64,000 nt of DNA from Pseudomonas marginalis (GCF_008692035.1 NZ_VTFG01000002.1:744001-808000), one strand, 5' to 3'. Positions 9,155 through 18,328 are shown, numbered from the stretch's first letter. Program-made: numbers and translations. The notes: generated from the sequence alone by a model not told the origin.

Positions 9155-9581
9155 CAATTTAGCGCTGAGGGCGATCTATCAACCACGTCCCCGGCGATGT
9201 TAAGCCGTTAATTTAATAGCTTGTTTCCTTGTTGAGTTTATGACGCCAGAATTTCAGCAAATACTGACGCGTCGACGTAACAAAACACTCACACAAAGTT
9301 GACGGTTTTTAACTTTATGCCGATAGTGTTATTCAAATGCGCCGCTATAATGCATCCTGTGCGGAGGAGAGCCCGGTTTCATATTGAGGCTGGAACTCGC
9401 CAAACCATGCACAGGCCGTGCATGGACGATCGCAACTACCTGCCTGGAATGACCGCCCAACAGTGGCCTCCCGTTTTCATTCAAACTTGAACACTTCGTG
9501 GGTTCAAGTTGGAACAACCCGAGGGCGACATTCAGGCCAAACACTGCAATGTACTTACACCCAACTCAATTAGGTAACAAC
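9155..9581. other. Intergenic stretch with two hairpins
   Basis: No convincing gene. It holds an inverted repeat CATGCAC/GTGCATG (9406-9424) and a longer hairpin with 9-bp arms AACTTGAAC/GTTCAAGTT (9484-9510), just ahead of the small gene at 9582. The second could be part of that gene's leader. Short open frames here lack ribosome sites. Confidence 0.5.
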
Positions 9582-9782
9582 GTGACGAAAGATGAACTGC
9601 GCGCGGAACTTGAGCGCCAGGAGCAACGTTACAAGGACGTTTACGGCGGGGAAGTCACCACCTACGCCGCCCAGCCTGAACCTGAACGCAAACCATGGCG
9701 CAAGCGAGCCAGCCTGCTCGACCAGGCATTTGCCCAGGAAATCCAAAAGATTGAACAGGAACTCAAGGCCGAAGAGCCATAA
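9582..9782 (+). CDS. Small charged conserved hypothetical protein
   Basis: A 66-residue product if the GTG at 9582 is used. TTAGGTAAC lies just upstream as a ribosome site, and the protein then begins (M)TKDELRAELERQEQRYKDVY. An in-frame ATG at 9549 would give 77 aa but lacks a clear ribosome site. The protein is highly charged, helical and without membrane segment or signal peptide; both ends look like short coiled-coil helices around a PEPERKPWRKRA centre. I recall similar small proteins as common in Pseudomonas, but no function is known to me. Confidence 0.6.
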   Translation: MTKDELRAELERQEQRYKDVYGGEVTTYAAQPEPERKPWRKRASLLDQAFAQEIQKIEQELKAEEP

Positions 9783-10094
9783 GCGCTTCGGATCGAGTCC
9801 AGGGCCCTGCCTGCAGCGATGCCATTTAGCCATCCTCCAGCCGACCTGAATCCCACCATCGCCTGTAAAATTTCATACAAATGTTTCAGGCATGACGATT
9901 TGGTGACAAAACCCTGTCCTTTCAGCCCTGCGCTTTATAAATCAAAGACTTGCCAAAGCCCCGAAAACCCTGGGATCGCCAGCTTTTGCCCCTGGCGATT
10001 CGATGAAGATTGATACCGATGAGCAGCTAGTGCATCGATTACCGAGGTTTTCTGGCATAATCGCGCCCCCTTACGACCGGGTCAGAAAACCTTC
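9783..10094 (+). promoter_or_regulatory. Upstream region of the phosphate permease gene
   Basis: No gene seen. An 8-bp hairpin ATCGCCAG/CTGGCGAT lies at 9975-9999. TGGCATAAT ending at 10061 is a good extended -10 element about 34 bases before the start codon. No clear PHO box was found. Confidence 0.5.
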
Positions 10095-11570
10095 ATGATC
10101 GATTTATTCAGCGGACTGGATGCTTGGGTTCTCGTGAGCCTGTTGCTCGCCCTGGCCTTTGTCCTCGCCTTCGAGTTCATCAATGGCTTTCATGACACCG
10201 CTAACGCGGTGGCCACAGTCATCTATACCAAAGCCATGCCGCCGCATCTGGCCGTGTTCTTCTCCGGGGTGTTCAACTTCCTCGGCGTGTTGCTCGGTGG
10301 TGTCGGTGTCGCCTACGCCATCGTGCACCTGCTGCCCGTGGAGTTGCTGATCAATGTGAACACCGGCCATGGCTTGGCGATGGTCTTCTCGTTGTTAGCC
10401 GCGGCGATTACCTGGAACCTGGGCACCTGGTACTTCGGTATCCCCGCCTCCAGCTCCCACACCCTGATCGGTTCGATCCTCGGTGTCGGCCTGGCCAATG
10501 CCCTGATCAACGACATCCCCCTGGCTGACGGTGTGAACTGGCAGAAGGCCGTCGATATCGGCGCGTCCCTGGTGTTCTCGCCGATGGCCGGCTTCCTGGT
10601 CGCAGCCCTGGTGCTGATCGGCCTGAAATGGTGGCGCCCGCTGTCGAAGATGCACAAGACCCCGGACCAGCGCCGCAAGCTCGACGACAAGAAGCACCCG
10701 CCGTTCTGGAACCGCCTGGTCCTGGTGATTTCGGCCATGGCCGTGAGTTTCGTGCACGGCTCCAACGATGGCCAGAAAGGCATCGGCCTGATCATGCTGG
10801 TGCTGATCGGTATCGTGCCGGCGCAGTTCGTACTCGACCTGGGCAGCACCACCTACCAGATCGAGCGTACTCGCGACGCCACGCTGCACCTTAACCAGTT
10901 CTACCAGCGCAACCACGAGACCCTGGGTGAGTTCCTGGCCCTGGGCAAAAGCGTGAAAGACGACCTGCCGGGCAAGTTCCGCTGCAACCCGCAGCAGACC
11001 GAACCCACCATCAATGCCTTGCTGGATACCTTGAAAGGCGTCTCCGATTACCATTCCCTGAGTGCCGATCACCGCATCGAAGTGCGCCGCTACCTGCTGT
11101 GCCTGGACGACACCGCGAAAAAAGTCGGCAAGTTGCCGGGCCTGGAAGCGCGTGAGAAGTCCGACCTCGACAAACTGCGCAAGGACCTCACCGCCACCAC
11201 CGAGTACGCGCCGTTCTGGGTGATCCTCGCGGTCGCACTGGCCCTGGGCCTGGGCACCATGGTGGGCTGGAAGCGTGTGGTACTGACGATCGGCGAGAAG
11301 ATCGGCAAGCAGGGCATGACCTATGCCCAGGGCATGTCGGCACAGATCACCACCGCCACCATGATTGGCTTCGCCAATATCTTCGCCCTGCCGGTCTCCA
11401 CCACCCACGTCCTGTCTTCCGGCGTAGCGGGCACCATGGTCGCCAACAAGAGCGGCCTGCAAGGTGGCACGGTCAAGACCATCCTGATGGCTTGGGTGTT
11501 GACCCTGCCTGCGACCGTGGGCCTCTCGGCCGGCTTGTTCTGGCTGGCCTCCAAGGCACTGGGCAACTGA
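10095..11570 (+). CDS. pitA: Low-affinity inorganic phosphate transporter (Pit family)
   Basis: Membrane protein of 491 aa in the PHO4/Pit family, driven by proton symport of metal-phosphate. The duplicated family signatures are visible: GFHDTANAVATVIYTKA with SSSHTLIGSILG in the first half, and VHGSNDGQKGIGL with STTHVLSSGVAG in the second. A long hydrophilic loop (about residues 255-370) separates them. The gene stands alone with its own terminator 16 bases after the stop, and no PHO regulon site was seen, which fits constitutive expression. Confidence 0.93.
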   Translation: MIDLFSGLDAWVLVSLLLALAFVLAFEFINGFHDTANAVATVIYTKAMPPHLAVFFSGVFNFLGVLLGGVGVAYAIVHLLPVELLINVNTGHGLAMVFSLLAAAITWNLGTWYFGIPASSSHTLIGSILGVGLANALINDIPLADGVNWQKAVDIGASLVFSPMAGFLVAALVLIGLKWWRPLSKMHKTPDQRRKLDDKKHPPFWNRLVLVISAMAVSFVHGSNDGQKGIGLIMLVLIGIVPAQFVLDLGSTTYQIERTRDATLHLNQFYQRNHETLGEFLALGKSVKDDLPGKFRCNPQQTEPTINALLDTLKGVSDYHSLSADHRIEVRRYLLCLDDTAKKVGKLPGLEAREKSDLDKLRKDLTATTEYAPFWVILAVALALGLGTMVGWKRVVLTIGEKIGKQGMTYAQGMSAQITTATMIGFANIFALPVSTTHVLSSGVAGTMVANKSGLQGGTVKTILMAWVLTLPATVGLSAGLFWLASKALGN

Positions 11571-11585
11571 TCGCCAGGCGCTGAC

Positions 11586-11624
11586 AAAAAAGGTGCGGCC
11601 TCTGTGAGGACCGCACCTTTTTTT
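11586..11624 (+). terminator. Rho-independent terminator of pitA
   Basis: Stem AAAAAAGGTGCGG with CCGCACCTTTTTTT around a 12-base loop, ending in a run of seven T. It lies directly after the pitA stop codon. Confidence 0.92.
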
Positions 11625-11645
11625 ATGGACCAGAATTGAACACCC

Positions 11646-11671
11646 AAAAAAAAGGGCGACCGAAGTCGCCC
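11646..11671 (-). terminator. Rho-independent terminator of the ccoM-like gene
   Basis: GGGCGAC and GTCGCCC around a CGAA tetraloop (11654-11671). On the minus strand it is followed by eight T (11653-11646). It lies 36 bases after the stop of the 38-aa gene. Confidence 0.88.
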
Positions 11672-11706
11672 AAAATGCCTTGCGTGCTCATGTAACCCGG
11701 AAAAAC

Positions 11707-11823
11707 CTAAGGTTTTTTACGCTTGTTCGCGTCTTTCCAGATAAAAAATCCAAACCCTACAAAAAACAGCACCATGAGGCTTACAGTCAGCACTCCGGCG
11801 AATACCACATTATCGATAAACAT
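11707..11823 (-). CDS. ccoM: 38-aa membrane peptide, probable cbb3 oxidase subunit CcoM
   Basis: A gene of only 39 codons with an excellent ribosome site (GCAGGAGG, 6 bases before the ATG at 11823). The peptide begins MFIDNVVFAGVLTVSLMVLF, continues FVGFGFFIWKDANKRKKP, and forms one membrane helix with a positively charged tail. This matches my memory of CcoM, the small fourth subunit of cbb3-type cytochrome c oxidase first described in P. stutzeri, which has the same length and FFIW-charged end. An Anr-type box 66 bases upstream supports low-oxygen control, and a terminator follows. The family call is from memory, not from an alignment. Confidence 0.75.
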   Translation of the reverse strand: MFIDNVVFAGVLTVSLMVLFFVGFGFFIWKDANKRKKP

Positions 11824-11888
11824 GACCGGCCTCCTGCACTTGCCTTGTTGCGATAGGGCTAAGTTAATGGAGAAGGCGGATTGAAAAA

Positions 11889-11902
11889 TTGACGGGGATC
11901 AA
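11889..11902 (-). promoter_or_regulatory. Anr/FNR-type box
   Basis: TTGACGGGGATCAA matches the Anr/FNR consensus TTGATNNNNATCAA at 9 of 10 fixed positions. Its centre lies about 72 bases upstream of the ccoM-like start codon, which allows a class II position near -41.5 with a 5' leader of about 30 bases. Confidence 0.75.
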
Positions 11903-11966
11903 TGTCGCCCGCGACGGGGCGTAAAGAAGGGCAGTAACTGACCTGCATCAATAGATGCAGGCCGTT

Positions 11967-12128
11967 TTAACGCTTTTTGGGTTTGTTCTTTGATTTTTTC
12001 TTGGCTTTGCCTAAAGGCATCGCCTGTTCGAACGCCTGGCGCACTTCATTCAGGCGCTTGTCATTCAGGTCATGCACGCGCTTGGCGCGCTCGGCGTTCA
12101 GGTCGATCAGCTTGTCGTCATCACTCAT
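11967..12128 (-). CDS. Small lysine-rich conserved hypothetical protein
   Basis: A 53-residue soluble peptide from the ATG at 12128 (MSDDDKLIDLNAERAKRVHD...). It is acidic at the start and ends in a very basic tail, KAKKKSKNKPKKR, which could bind nucleic acid. An in-frame extension to 12341 would read back through the divergent LysR gene and is rejected. It is divergent from that regulator. An 8-bp hairpin (CCTGCATC/GATGCAGG, 11942-11961) lies right after the stop. No function is known to me. Confidence 0.6.
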   Translation of the reverse strand: MSDDDKLIDLNAERAKRVHDLNDKRLNEVRQAFEQAMPLGKAKKKSKNKPKKR

Positions 12129-12261
12129 GGCTTGGCTTACGTCGTGGCGAGTAAGGCTCAATAATGCGGACTCCTGCGCCCGGCGGCAAATCAACCGGCG
12201 ACAAAAGGCCGACCGACGCCCAAAATCGGCACTTTCCAACCACTCAAGGAGGCCCATCCAG

Positions 12262-13134
12262 GTGGCACTGCATAAGGATCTTCCGCCGCTGCTGGCCCTG
12301 CGCGCCTTTGAAGCCGTGGCCCGGCACTTGAGCTTTATCAAGGCCGCGCAGGAGTTGTCGGTAACCCAGAGTGCCCTGAGCCATCAGGTACAAAAACTCG
12401 AACAGCACCTGGGTAAATCGCTGTTTATCCGACGCACCCGCGCGATCGATCTGACTGCAGACGGCCAGCAGTACTACGCCGAAATCCGTCCCGCCCTGGA
12501 CGCCATTGCCGTCGCGACCCGCGCCCAACGGGTGGTGCCCGGCGCCACGATGTTACGTGTCGGCCTGCTGGCGTCGTTCGCCACCCTGTGGTTGGCGCCG
12601 CGCCTGGCCGGTTTTCTCAATCGCTATCCGCATATCCAGGTGGAATTGCTGCCGGCGATTCAACTGGCGAACGTCGCGGCGGCCGAAGTCGACCTGGCCA
12701 TTCGCTACGGCAAGGGCGACTGGCCCGACGTACAGGCCACACGACTGATGCCGGAGGTGATCTCTCCGGTGTGCAGCCCGGCATTCAAGGCCAGCCAAGT
12801 GCACAACGGTGCGCTGTTGATGGCCACTTCGCACCGGCCTTTTGAGTGGACGGACTGGTCTGGGCATTATCAAGTCGACCTCAAGCACCATCCGCGCGTC
12901 ATGCTGCACGACTACAACATCGTGGTCGAAGCTGCGGTGGCCGGCCAGGGCATTGCCATGGGCCGTCATCGCTTGATCCAACGCAGGCTGGATGATGGCA
13001 GCCTGGTAGAAGCCTTCGATTGGCCGCCCTATCACAGTGAAATAGGCTACTGGTTGATTGCAGCGCAAGGCCCTGCCAGCGACGCCGCGCGGTGTTTCAG
13101 CGAGTGGTTGAAGGACATCTGCCGCGACACGTGA
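12262..13134 (+). CDS. LysR-family transcription regulator (GcvA-like)
   Basis: A 290-aa LysR regulator. The GTG at 12262 follows AAGGAGG at 9 bases and gives a normal N terminus. The HTH is PPLLALRAFEAVARHLSF then IKAAQELSVTQSALSHQVQK, close to the GcvA/AmpR subgroup (ALSHQVQKLE, LF.RRTRAIDLT). The frame is open further upstream, but that part overlaps the divergent small gene. It lies upstream of, and on the same strand as, a RidA gene and a class V aminotransferase gene, which are its likely targets. Confidence 0.88.
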   Translation: MALHKDLPPLLALRAFEAVARHLSFIKAAQELSVTQSALSHQVQKLEQHLGKSLFIRRTRAIDLTADGQQYYAEIRPALDAIAVATRAQRVVPGATMLRVGLLASFATLWLAPRLAGFLNRYPHIQVELLPAIQLANVAAAEVDLAIRYGKGDWPDVQATRLMPEVISPVCSPAFKASQVHNGALLMATSHRPFEWTDWSGHYQVDLKHHPRVMLHDYNIVVEAAVAGQGIAMGRHRLIQRRLDDGSLVEAFDWPPYHSEIGYWLIAAQGPASDAARCFSEWLKDICRDT

Positions 13135-13225
13135 GTTATTTCGATACGTCGGATGAGATCTATCCGTTTGTCGACACTCCCCCCTGCCCCACATGCTGAA
13201 ACCTCCTGACCCAAGAGGATTCACC

Positions 13226-13696
13226 ATGAGCGACTCCCTCCGCCACCGCGTGCAAGCCCTCGGCCTGACGCTGCCATCACCCAGCCAACCGATTGCCAAC
13301 TACATCAACCATGTGGTCAGCCAGAACCAGTTGTTTATCTCTGGGCAAATCCCGCTGATAGACGGCAAGCCTGCCTACGTGGGCCGCCTGGGCGAATCCC
13401 TCAGCGAGGAAGAAGGTATCCAGGCAGCGGAACTGGCTGCACTGGGCTTACTCGCGCAATTGAGCGATGCCCTGGGCGATGACCTGTCGCGCCTGGTGCG
13501 CATCCTGCGCCTGGGAGTGTTTATCGCCAGCAGCAGCGACTTCCAGCACCAGGGCGCCGTGGCCAATGGTGCGTCCAACCTGCTGGTGAATGCCCTCGGC
13601 GAAAAAGGCCGGCATGTGCGCACGGCAGTGGGCGTTTCAAGTCTGCCGGCCGGCGTGGCGGTGGAGGTTGACGGGATTTTCGAGTTGCAGCCGTGA
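13226..13696 (+). CDS. RidA-family (YjgF/YER057c/UK114) protein
   Basis: A 156-aa protein of the RidA superfamily, which hydrolyses reactive enamine/imine intermediates made by PLP enzymes or acts in related deaminations. The N-terminal block NYINHVVSQNQLFISGQIPL and the C-terminal GVSSLPAGVAVEVDGIF are typical. The usual arginine of the archetypal RidA active site is replaced here in the TAVGVSSLPAG segment, so it may be a specialised RidA subgroup. The ATG at 13226 follows AGAGGA. The next gene starts inside its stop codon (GTGA overlap), linking it to a PLP enzyme. Confidence 0.85.
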   Translation: MSDSLRHRVQALGLTLPSPSQPIANYINHVVSQNQLFISGQIPLIDGKPAYVGRLGESLSEEEGIQAAELAALGLLAQLSDALGDDLSRLVRILRLGVFIASSSDFQHQGAVANGASNLLVNALGEKGRHVRTAVGVSSLPAGVAVEVDGIFELQP

Positions 13697-14874
13697 GCCC
13701 GCTGCACGTGCAACATCTGCGCGAGGGCACTCCCGGCTGCCAATCGGGCATCGTGCACTTCAACTCTGCCGGTGCCTCCTTGCCGAGCCAGGCGACCCTT
13801 GACGCCATCATTGACCAACTACAACGCGAAGCCCGCGACGGCCCGATGGAAGCCGGCGAGCATGGCGCGTTGCTGGTAGAAAAAGCCCGCCGCGCGGCCG
13901 CGCAGTTGCTCAACGCGCCCACCCCATCGATTGCCTTTGCCAGCAGCGGCTCGACCGCCTGGAGCATGGCGTTCCAGGCCTTGGGCCCGTGGCAGCCGGG
14001 CGACCGCATTCTGGTAGGGCGCCACGAATGGGGCGGCAACCTGGCGAGCATGCAGTTGGCGGTGCAAGCCGGCGCGCGGGTGGACGTCATCCCCTGCGAT
14101 GCCACCGGCGCGGTGTGCCCCGTGGCGTTGGAAGCAATGATCGATTCAAGCGTAAAACTCATCGACCTCACCTGGCTCCCCGCCAACGGCGGCCTGATCA
14201 ACCCCGCCCAGGCCATCGGCGAAGTGGCCAGGCGTCATGCCATTGCCTACTTTATCGATGCCGGCCAAGCCGTCGGCCAGGTGCCGGTGGACGTGCAGGC
14301 GTTGCAGTGCGATGTGCTCAAGGCGGCCGGGCGCAAGCACCTGCGCGGGCCACGGGGGACGGCGCTGCTGTATGTGCGACCGGATTTCCTCCCACACTTG
14401 AACCCCGCCCAGCGCGACGTGTTTTCCGCCCCCTGGAGCGCCGACGGTTTCGACCTGCGCAACGACGCCCGACGCTTTGAAACCAGTGAGGCGTCCTTTG
14501 CCCTGTTGGCGGGCCTGGGCAATGCGCTGCAGGAGATGAATCAATTGGGGATCGAGCGTGTATGGGAACGCATCACGCACACCAGCAGGCGAATCCGCGA
14601 AGCATTGCGTGGGATTCCCGGCGTGTCGCTGCATGACCTGGGCACGCTTCAATCAGGCCTGATCGCCTTCAACCTCGCCGGCTGGGACGCCTTCGAACTC
14701 AAGCGACAATTGGGATTGAAACGGATCAATATCGGCGCCAACGGTGTGGCCTACACCCCGTTGGATATGCAGGCCCGTGGCCTGACCAGCATTGCGCGGA
14801 TCTCCGTCAGCCCCTTCAACAACGAGCGTGACATCGAATTGCTGATCGCGGCTCTGGAGGAACTGCGCGGTTAA
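13693..14874 (+). CDS. Class V aminotransferase-fold PLP enzyme
   Basis: A 393-aa PLP-dependent enzyme of the class V (cysteine desulfurase / isopenicillin N epimerase-like) fold. Visible blocks are HFNSAGASLPS at the N terminus, the PLP-binding FIDAGQAVGQVPVDVQAL, and the Schiff-base lysine region AAGRKHLRGPRGTALLYVR. The start is a GTG overlapping the RidA stop. A coupled RidA partner suggests that the enzyme releases an enamine/imine product, for example by beta- or gamma-elimination. The true substrate is unknown. The last 4 bases overlap the convergent gene at 14871. Confidence 0.8.
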   Translation: MSPLHVQHLREGTPGCQSGIVHFNSAGASLPSQATLDAIIDQLQREARDGPMEAGEHGALLVEKARRAAAQLLNAPTPSIAFASSGSTAWSMAFQALGPWQPGDRILVGRHEWGGNLASMQLAVQAGARVDVIPCDATGAVCPVALEAMIDSSVKLIDLTWLPANGGLINPAQAIGEVARRHAIAYFIDAGQAVGQVPVDVQALQCDVLKAAGRKHLRGPRGTALLYVRPDFLPHLNPAQRDVFSAPWSADGFDLRNDARRFETSEASFALLAGLGNALQEMNQLGIERVWERITHTSRRIREALRGIPGVSLHDLGTLQSGLIAFNLAGWDAFELKRQLGLKRINIGANGVAYTPLDMQARGLTSIARISVSPFNNERDIELLIAALEELRG

Positions 14875-15212
14875 ACCTCGACGTCCACCCACAAACCCTG
14901 GCGCGGCGCGTCTTCGATCAGCGGCACGACCGGTACGGTGTTGTCGGCATTGAGCAGGTCGCCCGGGATCGCCAAGTGCTGATCCGGGTCTTCATCGGCT
15001 TCGCGCCGGCGTTTCTGCTGTTCCTGCTGGCGGCGTTGCTCTTCACGCAACAACAGGGTCGACTGCTCGGCATCGCCCTTTTTCAGGTCGATGGTGCTTT
15101 CGTTGGAGCCCGCTTGCACAGGAACCACGGGCGGAATATCGGGTTTCTGACGGACCGGGTCGAGTTGCGACGTAACCGGTACGACGCTGACGGGCAGCAT
15201 AGGTGGAAGCAT
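14871..15212 (-). CDS. Conserved hypothetical protein, Pro/Val and Gln/Arg-rich
   Basis: A 113-aa protein with ATG at 15212 after AGGAG. It has a proline/valine-rich N terminus (MLPPMLPVSVVPV), a charged helical middle (REEQRRQQEQQKRRREADED) and a C terminus ending PRQGLWVDVEV. No signal peptide, membrane segment or catalytic motif is seen. It is convergent with the aminotransferase gene, sharing four bases. I recognise it only as a protein found in many Pseudomonas; the function is unknown. Confidence 0.7.
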   Translation of the reverse strand: MLPPMLPVSVVPVTSQLDPVRQKPDIPPVVPVQAGSNESTIDLKKGDAEQSTLLLREEQRRQQEQQKRRREADEDPDQHLAIPGDLLNADNTVPVVPLIEDAPRQGLWVDVEV

Positions 15213-15430
15213 GATAGTTGTTCTCCTGTCAGCAGGCTGTCGGCGGGCCGCGCGACGACTTGAGCGCAGGTTCGCCAACCTGTGACCCAGTCGACACTCA
15301 CAAGTGCCCGCCACCCGTCGATTGCGTGCTCACCCGGCCAACCAAACGGCGTAGTTTTTGTCAGAGTCCTTGGGCGTGGGGCCTTGTTCCGTTAACATAG
15401 TCGGCTTTTTCACGGCGGGAGTCAGGCAGC

Positions 15431-18277
15431 ATGGCGCAGCAGTATCAACCGGGGCAACGCTGGATTAGTGACAGCGAAGCAGAGCTGGGGTTAGGCACCG
15501 TTCTGGCACAGGACGGCCGCTTGTTGACCGTGCTCTATCCGGCCACTGGCGACACCCGCCAGTATGCGCTACGGAATGCGCCCCTCACCCGTGTGAGGTT
15601 CTCGCCGGGTGACTCCATCACCCATTTCGAAGGCTGGAAAATGACCGTGCAGGAAGTCGACGACGTCGACGGCCTGCTGGTCTACCACGGCCTCAATGGG
15701 CAGAACGAGCAGGTCACCCTGCCGGAAACCCAGCTCTCCAACTTTATCCAGTTCCGCCTGGCCAGCGACCGTCTGTTCGCCGGGCAGATCGACCCGCTGG
15801 CCTGGTTCTCGCTGCGCTATCACACCCTTGAACACACCAGCCGCCAATTGCAATCCTCGCTGTGGGGCCTGGGTGGCGTGCGTGCGCAACCTATTGCCCA
15901 CCAATTGCATATCGCCCGTGAAGTCGCTGACCGTATCGCACCACGGGTCTTGCTGGCGGACGAAGTGGGCCTGGGCAAGACCATCGAAGCCGGCCTGGTG
16001 ATCCATCGCCAACTGCTGTCGGGCCGCGCCAGCCGAGTCCTGATCCTGGTACCGGAAAACCTGCAGCACCAGTGGCTGGTGGAAATGCGCCGCCGCTTCA
16101 ACCTGCAAGTGGCGCTGTTCGATGAAGAACGCTTTATCGAAAGCGATGCCGCCAACCCGTTCGAAGACACCCAACTGGCCCTGGTCGCGCTGGAGTGGCT
16201 GGTGGACGATGAGAAGGCCCAGGACGCACTGTTCGCCGCCGGCTGGGACCTGATGGTGGTCGACGAAGCCCACCACCTGGTCTGGCATGAAGACAAAGCC
16301 AGCCCGGAATACGCGCTGGTCGAGCAGCTTGCCGAAGTGATTCCCGGCGTGCTGCTGCTCACCGCCACTCCGGAACAGCTGGGCCAGGACAGCCACTTCG
16401 CGCGCCTGCGCCTGTTGGACCCGAACCGTTTCCACGACCTGCACGCCTTCCGTGCCGAAAGCGAGAACTATCGCCCGGTGGCCGAAGCCGTGCAGGAGCT
16501 GCTCGACAAGGGCCGCCTGTCGCCTGCCGCGCACAAGACCATCCAGGGTTTCCTCGGCAACGAAGGCGAAGCGCTGCTGACCGCCGTCAACGATGGCGAC
16601 GCCGAAGCCAGTGCGCGCCTGGTGCGTGAACTGCTCGACCGCCACGGCACCGGCCGCGTGCTGTTCCGTAACACCCGTGCCGCCGTGCAGGGCTTCCCGG
16701 AGCGTAAGCTGCACGCCTACCCGCTGCCGAACCCGGACGAATACCTCGAGTTGCCCCTGGGCGAACACGCCGAGCTGTACCCGGAAGTCAGCTTCCAGTC
16801 GCAACCGGACATCGACGAAGAAAACCGCTGGTGGCGCTTCGACCCGCGCGTCGAATGGCTGATCGACCAGTTGAAAATGCTCAAGCGCACCAAGGTCCTG
16901 GTGATCTGCGCCCACGCCGAAACCGCGATGGACCTGGAAGACGCCCTGCGCGTGCGCTCCGGTATCCCGGCCACGGTATTCCACGAGGGCATGAACATCC
17001 TCGAGCGTGACCGCGCCGCCGCTTACTTCGCCGATGAGGAATTCGGCGCCCAGGTACTGATCTGCTCGGAAATCGGCAGTGAAGGTCGCAACTTCCAGTT
17101 CTCCCACCACCTGGTGCTGTTCGACCTGCCATCCCACCCCGACCTGCTGGAACAGCGGATCGGCCGTCTGGACCGGATCGGCCAGAAACATGTGATCGAA
17201 CTGCACGTGCCCTACCTGGAAACCAGCCCGCAACAGCGCCTGTTCCAGTGGTACCACGAAGCCTTGAACGCGTTCCTCAACACCTGCCCGACCGGCAACG
17301 CCTTGCAGCATCAGTTCGGCCCGCGCCTGCTGCCGCTGCTGGAAAACGCCGACGACAGCGAGTGGCAAGCCCTGATCGACGAGGCCCGTGCCGAGCGCGA
17401 GCGCCTGGAGCAGGAACTGCACACCGGCCGCGACCGCCTGCTGGAGCTCAACTCCGGTGGCGCCGGTGAAGGTGATGCGCTGGTGGAGGACATCCTCGAG
17501 CAAGACGACCAGTTCGCCCTGCCGATCTACATGGAAACCCTGTTCGACGCCTTTGGCATCGACAGCGAAGACCATTCGGAAAACGCGCTGATCCTCAAGC
17601 CCAGCGAGAAGATGCTCGACGCCAGCTTCCCCCTGGGCGACGACGAAGGCGTGACCATCACCTACGACCGTAACCAGGCGCTGTCCCGTGAAGACATGCA
17701 GTTCATCACCTGGGAACACCCAATGGTGCAGGGCGGCATGGACCTGGTGCTGTCCGGCTCCATGGGCAACACCGCCGTGGCGCTGATCAAGAACAAGGCG
17801 CTCAAGCCGGGCACCGTGTTGCTGGAGCTGCTCTATGTCAGCGAAGTGGTCGCGCCCCGCGCGCTGCAACTGGGCCGTTACCTGCCTCCGGCGGCACTGC
17901 GCTGCCTGCTGGACACCAATGGCAACGACCTGTCCGGCCGCGTCTCGTTCGAAACCTTGAACGACCAGCTGGAAAGCGTGCCTCGGGCCAGCGCCAACAA
18001 GTTCGTGCAGGCCCAGCGCGATCAACTCACACCGCGGATCAATGCCGGTGAAGAGAAGATCACGCCGCGTCACGCCGAACGTGTGGCCGAAGCCAAGCGT
18101 CGCCTGGCGGCAGACACCGACGAAGAACTGGCGCGCCTGACCGCGTTGCAAGCGGTCAACCCGACCGTTCGCGACAGCGAGCTGGTCGCCCTGCGCAACC
18201 AACGTGAGCAAGGCCTGGCCATGCTCGACAAGGCGGCGCTGCGACTGGAGGCGATTCGGGTGTTGGTAGCGGGTTGA
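15431..18277 (+). CDS. rapA: RNA polymerase-associated ATPase RapA (Swi2/Snf2 family)
   Basis: A 948-aa Snf2-family translocase that binds RNA polymerase and helps recycle it. The N-terminal Tudor/SH3-like part (GQRWISDSEAELGLGTV) is followed by the ATPase core: Walker A in LADEVGLGKTIEAGLVIHRQ and the DEAH box in VVDEAHHLVW. The helicase C part contains ICSEIGSEGRNFQFSHHLV and RIGRLDRIGQ. The C-terminal region shows the RapA-specific domain with a coiled-coil stretch (ARAERERLEQELHTGRDRLL). Length equals that of other Pseudomonas RapA. It is a single gene with its own terminator. Confidence 0.96.
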   Translation: MAQQYQPGQRWISDSEAELGLGTVLAQDGRLLTVLYPATGDTRQYALRNAPLTRVRFSPGDSITHFEGWKMTVQEVDDVDGLLVYHGLNGQNEQVTLPETQLSNFIQFRLASDRLFAGQIDPLAWFSLRYHTLEHTSRQLQSSLWGLGGVRAQPIAHQLHIAREVADRIAPRVLLADEVGLGKTIEAGLVIHRQLLSGRASRVLILVPENLQHQWLVEMRRRFNLQVALFDEERFIESDAANPFEDTQLALVALEWLVDDEKAQDALFAAGWDLMVVDEAHHLVWHEDKASPEYALVEQLAEVIPGVLLLTATPEQLGQDSHFARLRLLDPNRFHDLHAFRAESENYRPVAEAVQELLDKGRLSPAAHKTIQGFLGNEGEALLTAVNDGDAEASARLVRELLDRHGTGRVLFRNTRAAVQGFPERKLHAYPLPNPDEYLELPLGEHAELYPEVSFQSQPDIDEENRWWRFDPRVEWLIDQLKMLKRTKVLVICAHAETAMDLEDALRVRSGIPATVFHEGMNILERDRAAAYFADEEFGAQVLICSEIGSEGRNFQFSHHLVLFDLPSHPDLLEQRIGRLDRIGQKHVIELHVPYLETSPQQRLFQWYHEALNAFLNTCPTGNALQHQFGPRLLPLLENADDSEWQALIDEARAERERLEQELHTGRDRLLELNSGGAGEGDALVEDILEQDDQFALPIYMETLFDAFGIDSEDHSENALILKPSEKMLDASFPLGDDEGVTITYDRNQALSREDMQFITWEHPMVQGGMDLVLSGSMGNTAVALIKNKALKPGTVLLELLYVSEVVAPRALQLGRYLPPAALRCLLDTNGNDLSGRVSFETLNDQLESVPRASANKFVQAQRDQLTPRINAGEEKITPRHAERVAEAKRRLAADTDEELARLTALQAVNPTVRDSELVALRNQREQGLAMLDKAALRLEAIRVLVAG

Positions 18278-18302
18278 TTACCGCCCTGCCCTGTTGAATA
18301 GA

Positions 18303-18328
18303 GGCCCGCGCACTGCGGGCCTTTTTTA
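18303..18328 (+). terminator. Rho-independent terminator of rapA
   Basis: GGCCCGC and GCGGGCC around GCACT, followed by TTTTTTATT, 26 bases after the rapA stop. Confidence 0.92.

Noticed and set aside
9299..9490. 63-codon plus-strand frame
   Set aside because: No ribosome site or recognisable protein features; lies in a hairpin-rich intergenic region.
15569..18211. 880-codon open frame on the minus strand
   Set aside because: It lies antisense to rapA, has no ribosome site and shows compositional repeats only; a shadow of high-GC coding sequence.
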